Origin: Planctomycetota bacterium
GTDB lineage: Bacteria; Planctomycetota; UBA1135; GCA-002686595
Direction: 5' to 3'
DNA length: 64,000 nt
Assembly: GCA_016714045.1 (NCBI GenBank)
Contig: JADJNY010000002.1
Coordinates: forward strand, 496,001-560,000
The notes beneath the pieces are model-generated. The model searched no databases. It was not told the origin of the DNA and was given only the letters and a program-made list of their open reading frames with translations. Made by a program: the position numbers and the translations under genes. Positions 46,201 to 54,795 of this stretch are shown in pieces. The stretch's first letter is position 1, and each line of letters begins with the position of its first letter.

Positions 46201-47693
46201 GCCGTGTTCTTCTCGGAGAGGTCCTTGCGCGCCGCGTTCGCTTCCTCGGCATAGAGCAGGCTCGTGATCACGCCCGCGACGAGCACGACCACGGCGGAGG
46301 CGAGCGACGCGGCGAGCGGCTTGTTGCGCTGCACCCACTTCTTCGTCTCGGCCCACGTGCCGCTCTCGTACGCCTTCACCACGCGGCGCTCCAGGTACGC
46401 GCGCAGGTCCTCCGCGAGCTCGACCATGTCGCGGTAGCGCCGCTTCGGATCGCGCTCCATCGCCTTCTCGCAGATCGCGACGAGCTCGGCGGGCGTGTGC
46501 GGCGCGAACTCGATCAGCGGCTTCGGCGGGCCTTCCAAGACGCGCATCAGCACCATGTGCGCCGACACGCGCGCGTGCGGCGGCACGAACGGCATCTGCC
46601 GCGCGAGCAGGTGGTAGAGCATCGCGCCGACCGCGTACACGTCCGAGTGCGGGCCGAGCTGATCGACGTCGCCGCGCGCCTGCTCCGGCGGCATGTAGGC
46701 CGGCGTGCCCACCACGTCGCCGTCCATCGTCACCAGCGGCGAGTCCGGCGTCTCGTCGCGTTCGGAGCGCCGCTCCGTGCGGATCGACGCGCTCGTCGGC
46801 GCTTCCGGCTTCAATCGCACGTCGTGCCGGTCCTTCTGGCCGAGCACGCGCGCGAGGCCCCAATCCATCACGTACACCTCGCCGTACTTCCCGACCATCA
46901 CGTTGGCCGGCTTCAGGTCGCGGTGCACCACGTTTTTATCGTGCGCGTAGCTCATCGCCTCGCACACCTTCAGCAGCACGCCGAGCGCGCGCGTCTCGTT
47001 CCAGCCGTCGTGGCCGCTCTCGACGTGCTCGTAGATGCGCCGCAGGTCCTCGCCCTTGACGAGACGCATCGTGAAGTAGACGCGGCCGGTCGAGTCGAGG
47101 CCCAGCTCGTGCACCGGCACGATGCCGGGGTGGTCGAGCTGGCCCGTGACCTGCGCTTCCTCCAGAAAGCGGCCCAGCGTGCGTGAATCGACCGACGGCG
47201 TGCTGCCCGGCTTCGCCGGGTCGTCCTTGCCCAGCACGACCTTCATCGCGAGCGTGCGGCGCAGGTCCTCGTCCCAGATCTTCAAGACGGCGCCCATCCC
47301 GCCGCGGCCGACCTCGCCCAAGAGCTTGTAGCGCGAGTTCGCGGGCTGGTGCGCTTGCAGCCGGCGCAGGAGCTCGCTCGACGGGCCCGAGTCCTCGTTC
47401 GGTTCGGCGCCGGAGAGCGACACGCCCGGGTCGACGTCGCTGCCGAAGCGCGAGCGCAGCTCGTCGGCGAGCGGAGCGCGGCCCTCGCGGCCGAGGCCCG
47501 CGCGCTGCGCGAAGGAGCGGTGGCGGTCCCACTCGGCTTTCAGTTGCTTCAGCTCCGCGGCGCCCTCGGGGTGCGCGCGGCAGAGGGCGTCGAAGTCGGG
47601 CGACTCGCCGAGCTCGAGGCGCGCGAGGTACTGCGCGAAGATCGATTCGGCGGGGGAGAGCGAACCCGGATCGGGGAGCGGATCTTGGGGCAT
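43257..47693 (-). CDS. Membrane-anchored Ser/Thr protein kinase with PA14-like and SUMF1-like sensor domains
   Basis: A 1478-residue Hanks-type kinase. Residues about 120-430 are the kinase: GRGGMGAVLKIWDED (P-loop), AMKVVLGKDD (Lys), HRDLKPANVMV near 258, DWGLARV near 278 (DWG instead of DFG), GTPAYMPPEQARG. A TM helix (LAASLASAVVVLVAGVITSLLY) is at 460-483. Outside the membrane come coiled coil, a discoidin/galactose-binding-like segment (ATHLRIHEVHAAGGVAM, about 710-800) and a PA14-like stretch (LREVFPAGTWLLATTSDDGLRV, about 1020-1100). Last is a C-terminal SUMF1-like domain (about 1255-1478: FFLSKYEMTRGQW, QWEYACRA, NVQEWCQD, GYRNDDFGLRPSRG). The SUMF1 domain probably senses or binds rather than makes formylglycine. 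Kinase residues 75-430 are almost identical to those of the next kinase. The ATG is preceded by a shared CCGTTSGKTAC motif. Confidence 0.92.
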   Translation of the reverse strand: MPQDPLPDPGSLSPAESIFAQYLARLELGESPDFDALCRAHPEGAAELKQLKAEWDRHRSFAQRAGLGREGRAPLADELRSRFGSDVDPGVSLSGAEPNEDSGPSSELLRRLQAHQPANSRYKLLGEVGRGGMGAVLKIWDEDLRRTLAMKVVLGKDDPAKPGSTPSVDSRTLGRFLEEAQVTGQLDHPGIVPVHELGLDSTGRVYFTMRLVKGEDLRRIYEHVESGHDGWNETRALGVLLKVCEAMSYAHDKNVVHRDLKPANVMVGKYGEVYVMDWGLARVLGQKDRHDVRLKPEAPTSASIRTERRSERDETPDSPLVTMDGDVVGTPAYMPPEQARGDVDQLGPHSDVYAVGAMLYHLLARQMPFVPPHARVSAHMVLMRVLEGPPKPLIEFAPHTPAELVAICEKAMERDPKRRYRDMVELAEDLRAYLERRVVKAYESGTWAETKKWVQRNKPLAASLASAVVVLVAGVITSLLYAEEANAARKDLSEKNTALAEATQLAEKRAEAESRLKNEALKREREGKVRGLIQELEYFDSLDDDVYTYARKQTRPAYEWWIEGARKLVDGVEEDLAHNIPWSPGLKDVEAELAKVRERALPRTPEEIEADRRAHPKFAEYEQKRLELQWMSRMLGKEPWPPEEEVEAQLAKEELPKTASTLVDLASELVNRDEPAYGCELRAMLLARRALAAAEKELLDTATKRAEWERKQADAPSNAGSAEPTHTNAEAGFTNSKDRSYSAGQATGAPDANPESDDQLAWAYANPGSGSQWLEVRFDPPARATHLRIHEVHAAGGVAMVLATDAERGLHTLFVGQDPTQHPGVFELPVGVEVGAIASLRIVMDANRSSTWQEIDSVELVTTKGPVWASSARASSEYGAESDPDEEDRPVSDADVAVAQGRRDRALGALASAQVRAGRLEDARESLKRFFASSLREPCGWEAIRYVPVEAKPPAHSKWKARVFAWTNDPSRDPGGWLAESERGTAFEVTSFHSPDDAQGSVSTWHDVSESIAQSEQPQDRFGVVAELREVFPAGTWLLATTSDDGLRVWVDDRLAIDVWWREHASLNRIACWSSDGTTATTLRLHYYEFLGGAVLRTRITRVEPAPEHALRSWTDAKDLTQREIEHAEKEQTLAALRAETEARATWRFSASDDTWWHKQLVGLSTNLRRVQKRLDFAVASVVEAESARAWDAAVEAIAKSEQYRESKWPSGKRLTRQLGLVPIGPDPTTGLWEFAHLATGRPAWRAADGKIALEPETGLVMVLLPGGRVPRADSADQHQDETLTRVDLDPFFLSKYEMTRGQWDRIGGWTPPGREAGDPLLPAADLSWEDCQSALSRPGWLRLSTGAQWEYACRARTRSMWWTGNDPSQLIGVANIDFTKDDRAQGGAHRCGSLRANPFGLHDVHGNVQEWCQDPWIGGERRAGDGLYEGITAAGPALASGPNWDDPSAAASSSRDGFPPGYRNDDFGLRPSRGITP

Positions 47694-47749
47694 GGCGGGG
47701 GCTCGAGCTGCGCGCGCGTCGGAAGTGGGGCGTGCGCGGGGACGACAAG

Positions 47750-47760
47750 GTAACCAACGG
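47750..47760 (-). promoter_or_regulatory. Shared upstream motif CCGTTGGTTAC of kinase gene 1
   Basis: On the minus strand CCGTTGGTTAC is followed by CTTGTCGTCCCC. It lies 57 bp upstream of the kinase start. The same CCGTTSGKTAC core with a following GTCGTC- or GTCGCC-like block is found upstream of kinase 2, the kinase stub and the 743-residue gene. It may be a promoter or operator. Confidence 0.5.
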
Positions 47761-47826
47761 CGTCTCGCGGGGCAGCGCGCAGGGGACTTCTACGAAGTGC
47801 CTGACCTCGCTTAGGCGCGGGCGGGG

Positions 47827-48195
47827 ATGCAGCGCAAGGCAGCGCTGGCCGACGGAACGACGATCGGGCTACCGGTGTGCGCCGAGGACACGGTGTGCGC
47901 GGTGGTGGAAGAAGCGCGAACGCGCGTGGGAGGCTGGGAAGTGCGCGGCGCGAGGAAACTCGTGGACGCATGGCCGGTGGCGACGGTGGCGCTCCTGCGC
48001 GAACTGTGCGGATCGACGCTCGCGGAAGCCGGTGCGCGAACGGCCCGGACGTCGGGGAATGCCGGGACCCTGGACGACGGGCATCGCCGCTGGATGCAGG
48101 AGGAAGAACCCTACGCGAGGAGGGTCGCGGAACTGGCGTGCGAAGCGATGGTCCGGTGTCACCCGGGAATAGGAGTGGTTGCTGGTCGAGGGTGA
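47827..48195 (+). CDS. Possible small gene or transposase C-terminal remnant
   Basis: A 122-residue frame with coding-like third-position GC. The central part VATVALLRELCGSTLAEAGA, then DDGHRRWMQEEEPYARRVAEL, reads like a short DNA-binding helix pair such as those at the end of REP-associated Y1 (RAYT-type) transposases, but no catalytic HUH or Tyr part is present upstream. An overlapping minus-strand frame (47,869-48,162) is less likely. This could be a broken end of a mobile gene between the kinase units; function uncertain. Confidence 0.3.
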   Translation: MQRKAALADGTTIGLPVCAEDTVCAVVEEARTRVGGWEVRGARKLVDAWPVATVALLRELCGSTLAEAGARTARTSGNAGTLDDGHRRWMQEEEPYARRVAELACEAMVRCHPGIGVVAGRG

Positions 48196-48251
48196 TCGGC
48201 GATTCGCGACGAGCGCGAGTCATCGCGAGAAGTGCGGCTGGCTATCTGGTC

Positions 48252-48276
48252 ACAAAGTGCTCTGGCTCGGTATTCC
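48252..48276 (+). repeat. Short direct repeat (AGTGCTCTGG type), variant copy 3
   Basis: ACAAAGTGCTCTGGCTCGG followed by TATTC, a variant of the copies at 42,811 and 43,171. It directly precedes C-terminal fragment 2 of the ATPase, as copy 1 precedes fragment 1. Confidence 0.6.
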
Positions 48277-48498
48277 GAGCAGGGCGAGGAGCTGACCGCG
48301 ATCGAGGTCAAGTCGGGCGAGACGGTGTCGAGCGACTTCTTCACCAACCTCGTGCGGTTGAAGGAACTCGCGCGCGAGCGCGGTGATCGCCGGCAGAAGG
48401 TCGAGTCGCTCGTGATCTACGGTGGAAACGAACGCCAAGCGCGCGAACCGGGCCGACTCATGCCTTGGCGCGCGGTCGCCGAAGTGGACTGGTGCTGA
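48277..48498 (+). pseudogene. C-terminal fragment 2 of an AAA_14/DUF4143 ATPase
   Basis: The last 70 or so codons of the same ATPase family, reading GEELTAIEVKSGETVSSDFF, then TNLVRLKELARERGDRRQ, KVESLVIYGGNERQAREPG and ending VAEVDWC. The open frame starts upstream at 48,232, but those first residues come from the direct repeat and are not homologous. It is intact as a frame, lacks the ATPase part and has no family start codon. It stands 3' of kinase 2 exactly as fragment 1 stands 3' of kinase 1, so a fragment plus kinase unit was duplicated. Confidence 0.7.
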
Positions 48499-48557
48499 GA
48501 GTGGCAATCGTCGAGTCGCGCCGGATCTCGGCGAGGGCTCGTTTGAATGTCTATTGA

Positions 48558-48580
48558 GAAAGTGCTCTGGCATAGAATTC
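48558..48580 (+). repeat. Short direct repeat (AGTGCTCTGG type), variant copy 4
   Basis: GAAAGTGCTCTGGCATAG followed by AATTC. It lies after the stop of C-terminal fragment 2, at the same relative place as copy 2 after fragment 1. Confidence 0.6.
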
Positions 48581-48732
48581 TTCAGAAATGAACATGGCGG
48601 TCGCAGGCTGATTGTCGTGTCCGGTTGGTGAGGGCCTCGTGGTCACGCGCAGCACCGTCGTCTCGCGCGTCCGCGGCGAACAGATTCGCCGCATCAGAGC
48701 GCCGGGTTCCGGCATGGAGAACCACCTCATTC

Positions 48733-51700
48733 CTACGGGCTGACGCCCCTGGCGGGCCGAAGGCCAGTGCCGGTGAAGCGGTTGACAGGGTCAAATCCCA
48801 TCCCCCATGACGAGAGCGCACACTCGGCCCCCGCCGCATCGCTGCAAAAGCCACGGAGTATGCGACTCTCGGTGTCGGACGTGTCCCAGAGACCGTCACC
48901 TACTCGACGGGCGCCGTTGCTTCCTCCATGGGAATCGCCGCACCACTCTGAGACGTTCCCGTGCACGTCGTGCAGACCGAATCGGTTTGCGCGCAACTTG
49001 CCTATGGGCATCACTGCGCGTTTCTCCTTCGGATCGAACCGGAGGTTCGCCACGCCATGCAGGTCCTGCGCATTGTTGCTCGGCCACCACCTCGTCGTCG
49101 TGCCTGCTCGGCAGCCGTACTCCCACTGCGCTTCACTCGGTAAGCGCAACCAACCGGCACGCGAGACGGCTGATTGGCAGTCGTACCAGCTAACGGAAGC
49201 AGCGGGAAACAGATCGTTGGGAAACCACTCTGTTCTGTCCGCAGGCACACGGCCGCCGATGCGATACCACTGTCCCATCGTCATCTCATACTTTGACAGG
49301 AAGAACGGATCGAGGTCGATCTTGGTCAGCGACGCATCCTGGTGCTGATCTGCGCTATCGGCGACCGGCACTCGATCCCCCGGAAGCAACACGAGCACGA
49401 GACCCATCTCGGGATCCAGGACGAGCTTCCCATTCAGGCCCCGTCGTGCCGGCTCGCCCGTCGCGAGGTGCGCGAACTCCCACATACCCGTCTCGGGATC
49501 CGCTCCGATCGGCACGAGCCCGAGCTGTGGAGTCAGCCGGTCCCCGCCCGGCCATTTCTGCCCCTTATACTGCTCACTCGCCGCTATCGCCGCGATGGCT
49601 TCGCTCCAGGCTCGTGCATTCTCCGCTCCATGGACGCTCTGCTCACCCAACTCGATCTGCTTCTGCAATCGGTGCAGACCCGCCTCGAGCTCTGTTAGCT
49701 GCTGATTCCACCACTCGTCCTGGCTCGACGCGAAGCGCCACGTCCGACGCTGACTGACTTCGCCGTCCAGCGTCGTGACCTGCGAAGCGAGCAGCGTCGC
49801 TTCCTCCTCGCGCTTCGAGCGTGAATCGGCGCCGCGCCACGAACTCACCAGCTCGTGCAACCTCCTCTTTGAGGTCGTCAGTTCTTCCTTCTCCGCATCA
49901 GCCGCTTCCTCGACCACCTTCTGTTCCTCGGCGAGCGCCTCCTCGAGGCGACCACAGCGGTACAAGGCCCAGGCCAGCGTGTCACGGACCCTGGCCCGCT
50001 CGTCGTCCTGAGCAGCCGCAACTGCGCGCCGCGCGAGCAGCAGCGCCTTGACTTCCTGGCCAAGAACAGGGGCGGCGGGGTCGACCAGATTCCACGCGAG
50101 GCTGTTCAGCTCGCTGGCCTCGCGCGGCAGTTCGTCCTTTGACAACTCCGCCTCGACCGCAGCCTGCACGGGCCAGGCCGCCGTGCCCAACATGCGCGAG
50201 TACCAGAGCAACTCCTCACGCTTCTTTTCGAACTCTTGGAGACGCGGGTTGGAGCTTCGATCTTGGGCCACCTCTTCGGGGGTCCGTTCGAGCGCGCCGG
50301 CGCGCACCTTGACCAGCGCCTCCTCGACGTCGCGCAGGCCTGGGCTCCACGCCTTGTTCCTGGCGGGATCCTCCGCGACACCGTCGACGAGCTCGTGTGC
50401 GCGCTCCAGCCACCACTCCGACGCCGGACGCGACTGCTTGCGTGCGTACGCGTAGACGTCGTCGTCCAGCGTCTCGAAGTACGTGAGCTCCGAGATCATT
50501 CCTCGCAGGCGTGCCTCTCGCTCGCTGAGAACGAGAGTCGCGTTCTTGGCTTGTACCTCTTCGGTCTTCGCCTGAATCGTCGTGTTCGCCGCGGCAAGGT
50601 CCGCGTTCTTCGCGCTGACCCAGGCGAAGCCGCCGATCGCGATGAGCACCGCCGAAGCAAGTGCCGCGGCGAGCGGCTTGTTGCGCAGCACCCACTTCTT
50701 CGTTTCGGCCCACGTGCCGCTCTCGTACGCCTTCACTACGCGCCGCTCGAGGTAGGCGCGCAGGTCGCCGGCGAGCTCGACCATGTTGTGGTATCGCCGC
50801 GCGGGGTCGCGCTCCATCGCCCGCTCGCAGATCGCGACGAGCTCCGCTGGCGCGCGCGGCGTGAGCTCGATGAGCGGCCGCGGCGGTCCGTCGAGCACGC
50901 GCATCAGCACTGCGTGCGCCGACACGCGCGCATTCGCCGGCACGAACGGCATCTGCTTTGCGAGCAGGTGGTAGAGCATCGCGCCGACCGCGTACACGTC
51001 CGAGTGCGGGCCGAGCTGGTCGACGTCGCCGCGCGCCTGCTCGGGCGGCATGTACGCCGGCGTACCCACCACGTCGCCGTCCATCGTCACCAGCGGCGAG
51101 TCGGGTGTCTCGTCGCGCTCGGAGCGCCGCTCCGTGCGGATCGACGCGCTCGTCGCGGCTTCGGGCTTCAAGCGCACGTCGTGACGGTCCTTCTCGCCCA
51201 AGACGCGCGCGAGGCCCCAGTCCATCACGTACACCTCGCCGAACTTCCCGACCATCACGTTGGCCGGCTTCAGGTCGCGGTGCACCACGTTTTTATCGTG
51301 CGCGTAGCTCATCGCCTCGCACACCTTGAGCAGCACGCCGAGCGCGCGCGTCTCGTTCCAGCCGTCGTGGCCGCTCTCGACGTGCTCGTAGATGCGCCGC
51401 AGGTCCTCGCCCTTGACCAGGCGCATCGTGAAGTAGACGCGGCCGGTCGAGTCGAGGCCGAGCTCGTGCACCGGCACGATGCCCGGGTGATCGAGCTGGC
51501 CCGTGACCTGCGCTTCCTCCAGAAAGCGGCCCAGCGTGCGTGAATCGACCGACGGCGTGCTGCCCGGCTTCGCGGGGTCGTCCTTGCCGAGCACGACCTT
51601 CATCGCGAGCGTGCGGCGCAGGTCCTCGTCCCAGATCTTCAAGACGGCGCCCATCCCACCGCGGCCGACCTCGCCCAAGAGCTTGTAGCGCGAGTTCGCG

Positions 51701-52050
51701 GGCTGGTGCGCTTGCAGCCGGCGCAGGAGCTCGCTCGAGGTGCCCGAGTCCTCGTTCGGTTCGGCGCCGGAGAGCGATACGCCCGGATCGACGTCGCTGC
51801 CGAAGCGCGAGCGCAGCTCGTCGGCGAGCGATGCGCGCGGCTTCCCGCCGAGCCCGGCCTTGTGCTCGATCGTGCGCAGGCGCTCCCAGTGCGACTTGAG
51901 CTCGCGCAGCTCCCGCGCCGCGGCGGGGTGAGCCTTGCACACGGCCTCGAAGTCGGGCGCGCCGCCGAGTTCGACCTCGGCGAGGTACTGCGCGAAGAGC
52001 GACTCGGCGGGGGACAGCGAACCGGGATCCGGAAGCGAGCCTTGGGTCAT
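48733..52050 (-). CDS. Membrane-anchored Ser/Thr protein kinase with SUMF1-like C-terminal domain
   Basis: A 1105-residue kinase, sister of the gene at 43,257. ATG 52050 (MTQGSLPDPGSLSPAES) is chosen because it aligns with the other kinase; the open frame upstream is shadow. An N-terminal acidic part is followed by the kinase (GRGGMGAV, AMKVVLGK, HRDLKPAN, MDWGLARV, GTPAYMPPEQARG), nearly identical to kinase 1 over residues 75-430. Then come a TM helix (LAAALASAVLIAIGGFAW), a coiled coil and an eightfold shorter spacer, without the discoidin- and PA14-like parts. A SUMF1-like domain closes the protein (FFLSKYEMTMGQW, QWEYGCRAGT, NVSEWCGD, GTGLRPARG). Kinases of this kind pass an outside signal to cytoplasmic targets; the ligand is unknown. 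The same CCGTTSGKTAC motif lies 58 bp upstream. Confidence 0.92.
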   Translation of the reverse strand: MTQGSLPDPGSLSPAESLFAQYLAEVELGGAPDFEAVCKAHPAAARELRELKSHWERLRTIEHKAGLGGKPRASLADELRSRFGSDVDPGVSLSGAEPNEDSGTSSELLRRLQAHQPANSRYKLLGEVGRGGMGAVLKIWDEDLRRTLAMKVVLGKDDPAKPGSTPSVDSRTLGRFLEEAQVTGQLDHPGIVPVHELGLDSTGRVYFTMRLVKGEDLRRIYEHVESGHDGWNETRALGVLLKVCEAMSYAHDKNVVHRDLKPANVMVGKFGEVYVMDWGLARVLGEKDRHDVRLKPEAATSASIRTERRSERDETPDSPLVTMDGDVVGTPAYMPPEQARGDVDQLGPHSDVYAVGAMLYHLLAKQMPFVPANARVSAHAVLMRVLDGPPRPLIELTPRAPAELVAICERAMERDPARRYHNMVELAGDLRAYLERRVVKAYESGTWAETKKWVLRNKPLAAALASAVLIAIGGFAWVSAKNADLAAANTTIQAKTEEVQAKNATLVLSEREARLRGMISELTYFETLDDDVYAYARKQSRPASEWWLERAHELVDGVAEDPARNKAWSPGLRDVEEALVKVRAGALERTPEEVAQDRSSNPRLQEFEKKREELLWYSRMLGTAAWPVQAAVEAELSKDELPREASELNSLAWNLVDPAAPVLGQEVKALLLARRAVAAAQDDERARVRDTLAWALYRCGRLEEALAEEQKVVEEAADAEKEELTTSKRRLHELVSSWRGADSRSKREEEATLLASQVTTLDGEVSQRRTWRFASSQDEWWNQQLTELEAGLHRLQKQIELGEQSVHGAENARAWSEAIAAIAASEQYKGQKWPGGDRLTPQLGLVPIGADPETGMWEFAHLATGEPARRGLNGKLVLDPEMGLVLVLLPGDRVPVADSADQHQDASLTKIDLDPFFLSKYEMTMGQWYRIGGRVPADRTEWFPNDLFPAASVSWYDCQSAVSRAGWLRLPSEAQWEYGCRAGTTTRWWPSNNAQDLHGVANLRFDPKEKRAVMPIGKLRANRFGLHDVHGNVSEWCGDSHGGSNGARRVGDGLWDTSDTESRILRGFCSDAAGAECALSSWGMGFDPVNRFTGTGLRPARGVSP

Positions 52051-52563
52051 GGGGGGGGACGTGAGGCGCGCGGGCTGGCGCCGTGGGGAGCGCTCGGGGG
52101 CGACAGCGTACCCAACGGCTTCCGGCCGGGGAGCGTGCGGGGGAATCAACCCGGCTCCCGACGGGGCTCGTCGCGGGGTTCGGCGCGCGCGTTCGACCCA
52201 CCCGATCCCCAGGGCGGTTCGGGCGCGCCGCAACCCGCGCGTCGTCCGCTCCCCCCCGCGCAATCGAGCTCCCGCCGGGACGCTCCGCGGCGGGGCTCCC
52301 CGAACTCCACTCGGTCCGCGGTAAGGAGCCTGGACCTTTCGGATGGCCGCCCTCCAACCTTGCGATCAGCCGACGGAGGACCTTGCGATCAGCCGAGATG
52401 AGCCAGGCGACCCTGTACCCGCGTTTCGTCGAGTCGATGCTGAACGAGACGGGTTCCGTGGGGCTGGCCAGTGGCGATCGGGTCGCGGCCTGCCTGCCCG
52501 CAGGTGATCCTCCGGACCGGAGCACGGAACGCCGGCGGTGGATAGACTCCGCGCAGACCAGCC
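52051..52563. other. Intergenic region with kinase promoter motif and a short tandem repeat
   Basis: No gene is recognised. It holds the shared motif of kinase 2 and a 16-bp direct repeat (CCTTGCGATCAGCCGA) at 52,358-52,373 and 52,381-52,396. The following stretch before 52,564 has no visible Shine-Dalgarno near the next start. Confidence 0.4.
52108..52118 (-). promoter_or_regulatory. Shared upstream motif CCGTTGGGTAC of kinase gene 2
   Basis: CCGTTGGGTAC followed by GCTGTCGCCCCC on the minus strand, 58 bp upstream of the kinase start. It matches the equivalent positions before kinase 1, the kinase stub and the 743-residue gene. Confidence 0.5.
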
Positions 52564-53208
52564 ATGTCGCCTGCACGGAAGCCCACGTCCCGCCTGCGCT
52601 CCGGACCCTTCGGGATCCACGGCTGGAGCCCGTGGTGGATCGAGTGCCCGGTGTGCCGCGAGCGAGCGACGCTGCGCATCCCGGCGGAAGGCGCGTCTGG
52701 GGCGGAGTGGAAGATCACGTGTGCCGCTTGCGGGCACGTTCGCTCCGAGAAGGCTGGCAGCCGATCCGGCCTCGAGATCGGCTATTGGTTGCCGACTCGC
52801 TCGGCGACGCTCGTGATCGAGCACGTTCTGGTCACGCGCGAGCGCGGACCGAATGGCAAGACCGTTCGCACCCGCCGCGTGATCGGCCGGCTCGAAGCAC
52901 AGCTCTGGCTGCAGCGCGCCTTCCGCGGCGAGACCGTGTGGGCGTGCAACCCCGAGCACCTCGCCGAGCTCGAGAGCTTGATCGGCGCGAAGCTGCGCGA
53001 GCGCTCACGCAACCCCGGCGCGGGGAACCGTTTGCCGGCCTGGCTGCTCGCGTCGAAGAATCGCGCGGACCTGGTCAAGGTCCTGGACTGGCTTCGCCGG
53101 CGAGTGCATGAGGGTGCAGCGCCCAAGCGCGGCGCTCCGAAGTCGGGCTCCACCGCTCGATCGGTTCGACGTGCGCGAGGTTCGGCGCCGTTGGTTGAGC
53201 TCGCTTGA
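52564..53208 (+). CDS. Zinc-ribbon protein of unknown function
   Basis: A 214-residue protein that I do not assign to a named family. Residues about 20-60 are a zinc ribbon: WWIECPVCRERATLRI followed by WKITCAACGHVRSEK (CPVC and CAAC). The rest has a beta-rich middle (VRTRRVIGRLEAQLWLQRAF) and a helical segment with a conserved-looking NPEHLAELESLIGAKL. The end is basic. Such zinc-ribbon proteins are often restricted to one planctomycete family. It is convergent with the frameshifted gene to its right. Confidence 0.7.
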   Translation: MSPARKPTSRLRSGPFGIHGWSPWWIECPVCRERATLRIPAEGASGAEWKITCAACGHVRSEKAGSRSGLEIGYWLPTRSATLVIEHVLVTRERGPNGKTVRTRRVIGRLEAQLWLQRAFRGETVWACNPEHLAELESLIGAKLRERSRNPGAGNRLPAWLLASKNRADLVKVLDWLRRRVHEGAAPKRGAPKSGSTARSVRRARGSAPLVELA

Positions 53209-53314
53209 TCCTCCGTTGACCGCTGACGTGCGGCCGCGCCGCGACGTCGGTCGGTACTGGTTTCGGCGATCGCCCGATCGTCCCCCGGCATGCGAGAGCA
53301 AGATCCTCCGCGGG

Positions 53315-54795
53315 TCAGCGCCGGCTCGCCCGCTCCAGGACCTCGGTCTGGGCCTGCACGGCCCTTTTCACGAGTCGTGCCTCATCGAGCACGCTGGCGG
53401 AGTCCGCCGACCGGACCTCGACGAGCACTCGGCCCCAGTACGCGAGATCCGCCAGCATCTCCGGGAGCGCTTTGCCCGGCATGCGATCCCGCTCGTCGAT
53501 CGACCCGGGGACGATTCTCCAGCCTGCAGGTGTGCGCTTGGTGGCCAGCAGGAATCCAGCCGGGAGCGGCACGTCCGGCATGACGAACCCGGAAGGATCG
53601 GTACGGACCACGGCACGGCCCAGAAGATCCGGTCGCTGCGCACGTGCCGCGCGCACGGCCGAAAGCAGCGCGGCTTCCGGAGTCGAGCGTGCTTCGATCT
53701 CGGAGGCCGCGAGATCGTTGAGGTGTCGCCGGAGTTGAACGAGCACGATCGCGAGCGCCCAGCGCTCTCCCTCCGAGCCCTCGAGATGGAGCGCCCTGGC
53801 GAAGGTCGTGAAATCACCCTCGCGCTCGGCTTTGGCCAGAGCGGAGAGCAAGTCCTCCGGCGTGCTCGCGGGCAGCGCGCTGGACTGCCTGGAGCGGAGC
53901 GAACTCAACCAGAGTCGCGCGACTCGTTCGGGTTTCCGATCCGCCAGGAAGAGCTCGAGCCCGGCGTTCGTCGTGAGGTCGACCTCCCGGAGTGCCGTGA
54001 GGTCCACGACCGCTTCCTGGAGCAATCGATGCAGCTGAGCGACCTCCTTGTCGGCCAGCGTCCAGTCCCTCCCCGTGGCGTAGAGGAGCGCACGTTCGCT
54101 GGCCGCGAGGAAGGCCTCCCTCCAGCGCTTTTCAGCCAGGGTGCGCGCGCCACCTTGGAGCGGAGCCCGGACCTGTTCGACCATCCGTTCGAGTGCTTCG
54201 AGCTCGTGGAAGGGCTCGAGCCCGTCGCCGGTCGTGCGGAACCCCGGGTGAAGGCCCCGTTTCGCGAGCGCGGCGAGGTCGACATCGGCCGTGAAATCGA
54301 CGATCCACCTGCCGTCCGGGAAGGCACTGCGATCCATGCCCGCGTAGCACACGGCATCGAGTTGGCTCAACTCGTGACAGGTCGAGTCCCGCTGGCGCCT
54401 GAGGTCGGCGACCGCCCTCGAACTCGGCTCGAGCGTTGCGATCTCGCGCTCGAGCTTCTCGATCTGGCGCCTCAATGGACGGCCCCGGGTCTCCCGCTGA
54501 CTCTCGAGCGTTCGCAACTCCGCCAAATAGGCGTAGGCGAGCGCCCCCGGATGTCGCCGTCGTGCATGGACTCGCGCTGGAACCCGCGGAACTCGGCCGC
54601 CGGGAGCCCGCTCGTCCATTCCGGCATGGGGGGGAGTGCTGCGATGCTGAGGCCATGGAACCAGTCCTCCAACCTCAGCGGCGTCTCCTGCGGCATCCCG
54701 CTCGCGGCCCGTGTCGTCGACAGGATCGCGAGCGCCATGCCGACAGTGCTGGCGAAGAGTCGGACGTAGGAAGCCCAGAGGGTCGTCGTGGACAT
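53315..54795 (-). CDS. Exported protein of unknown function, interrupted by one frameshift
   Basis: Two overlapping frames make one protein of about 490 residues. The first (ATG 54795) begins with a hydrophobic, signal-like segment (ASYVRLFASTVGMALAIL), then LRLEDWFHGLSIAALPPMPE and FRGFQRESMHDGDIRG. After a C5 run (54,544-54,548) the continuation is in the next frame: ALAYAYLAELRTLESQRE, a coiled coil (RRQIEKLEREIATLEP) and a helical body to the end. The upstream part of that second frame is shadow. The join is at a homopolymer, so a missing base or real decay is possible. I recognise no domain. It is convergent with the zinc-ribbon gene. Confidence 0.65.

Larger units (their letters stand above)
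47694..48231. other. Region between kinases, with promoter-like motif and possible transposase remnant
   Basis: The first 67 bp carry the shared upstream motif of the first kinase. Beyond it, the plus strand from 47,827 to 48,195 has a frame with high GC at third codon positions, described separately. The rest ends at the variant AGTGCTCTGG repeat near 48,252. No other structure is recognised. Confidence 0.4.
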
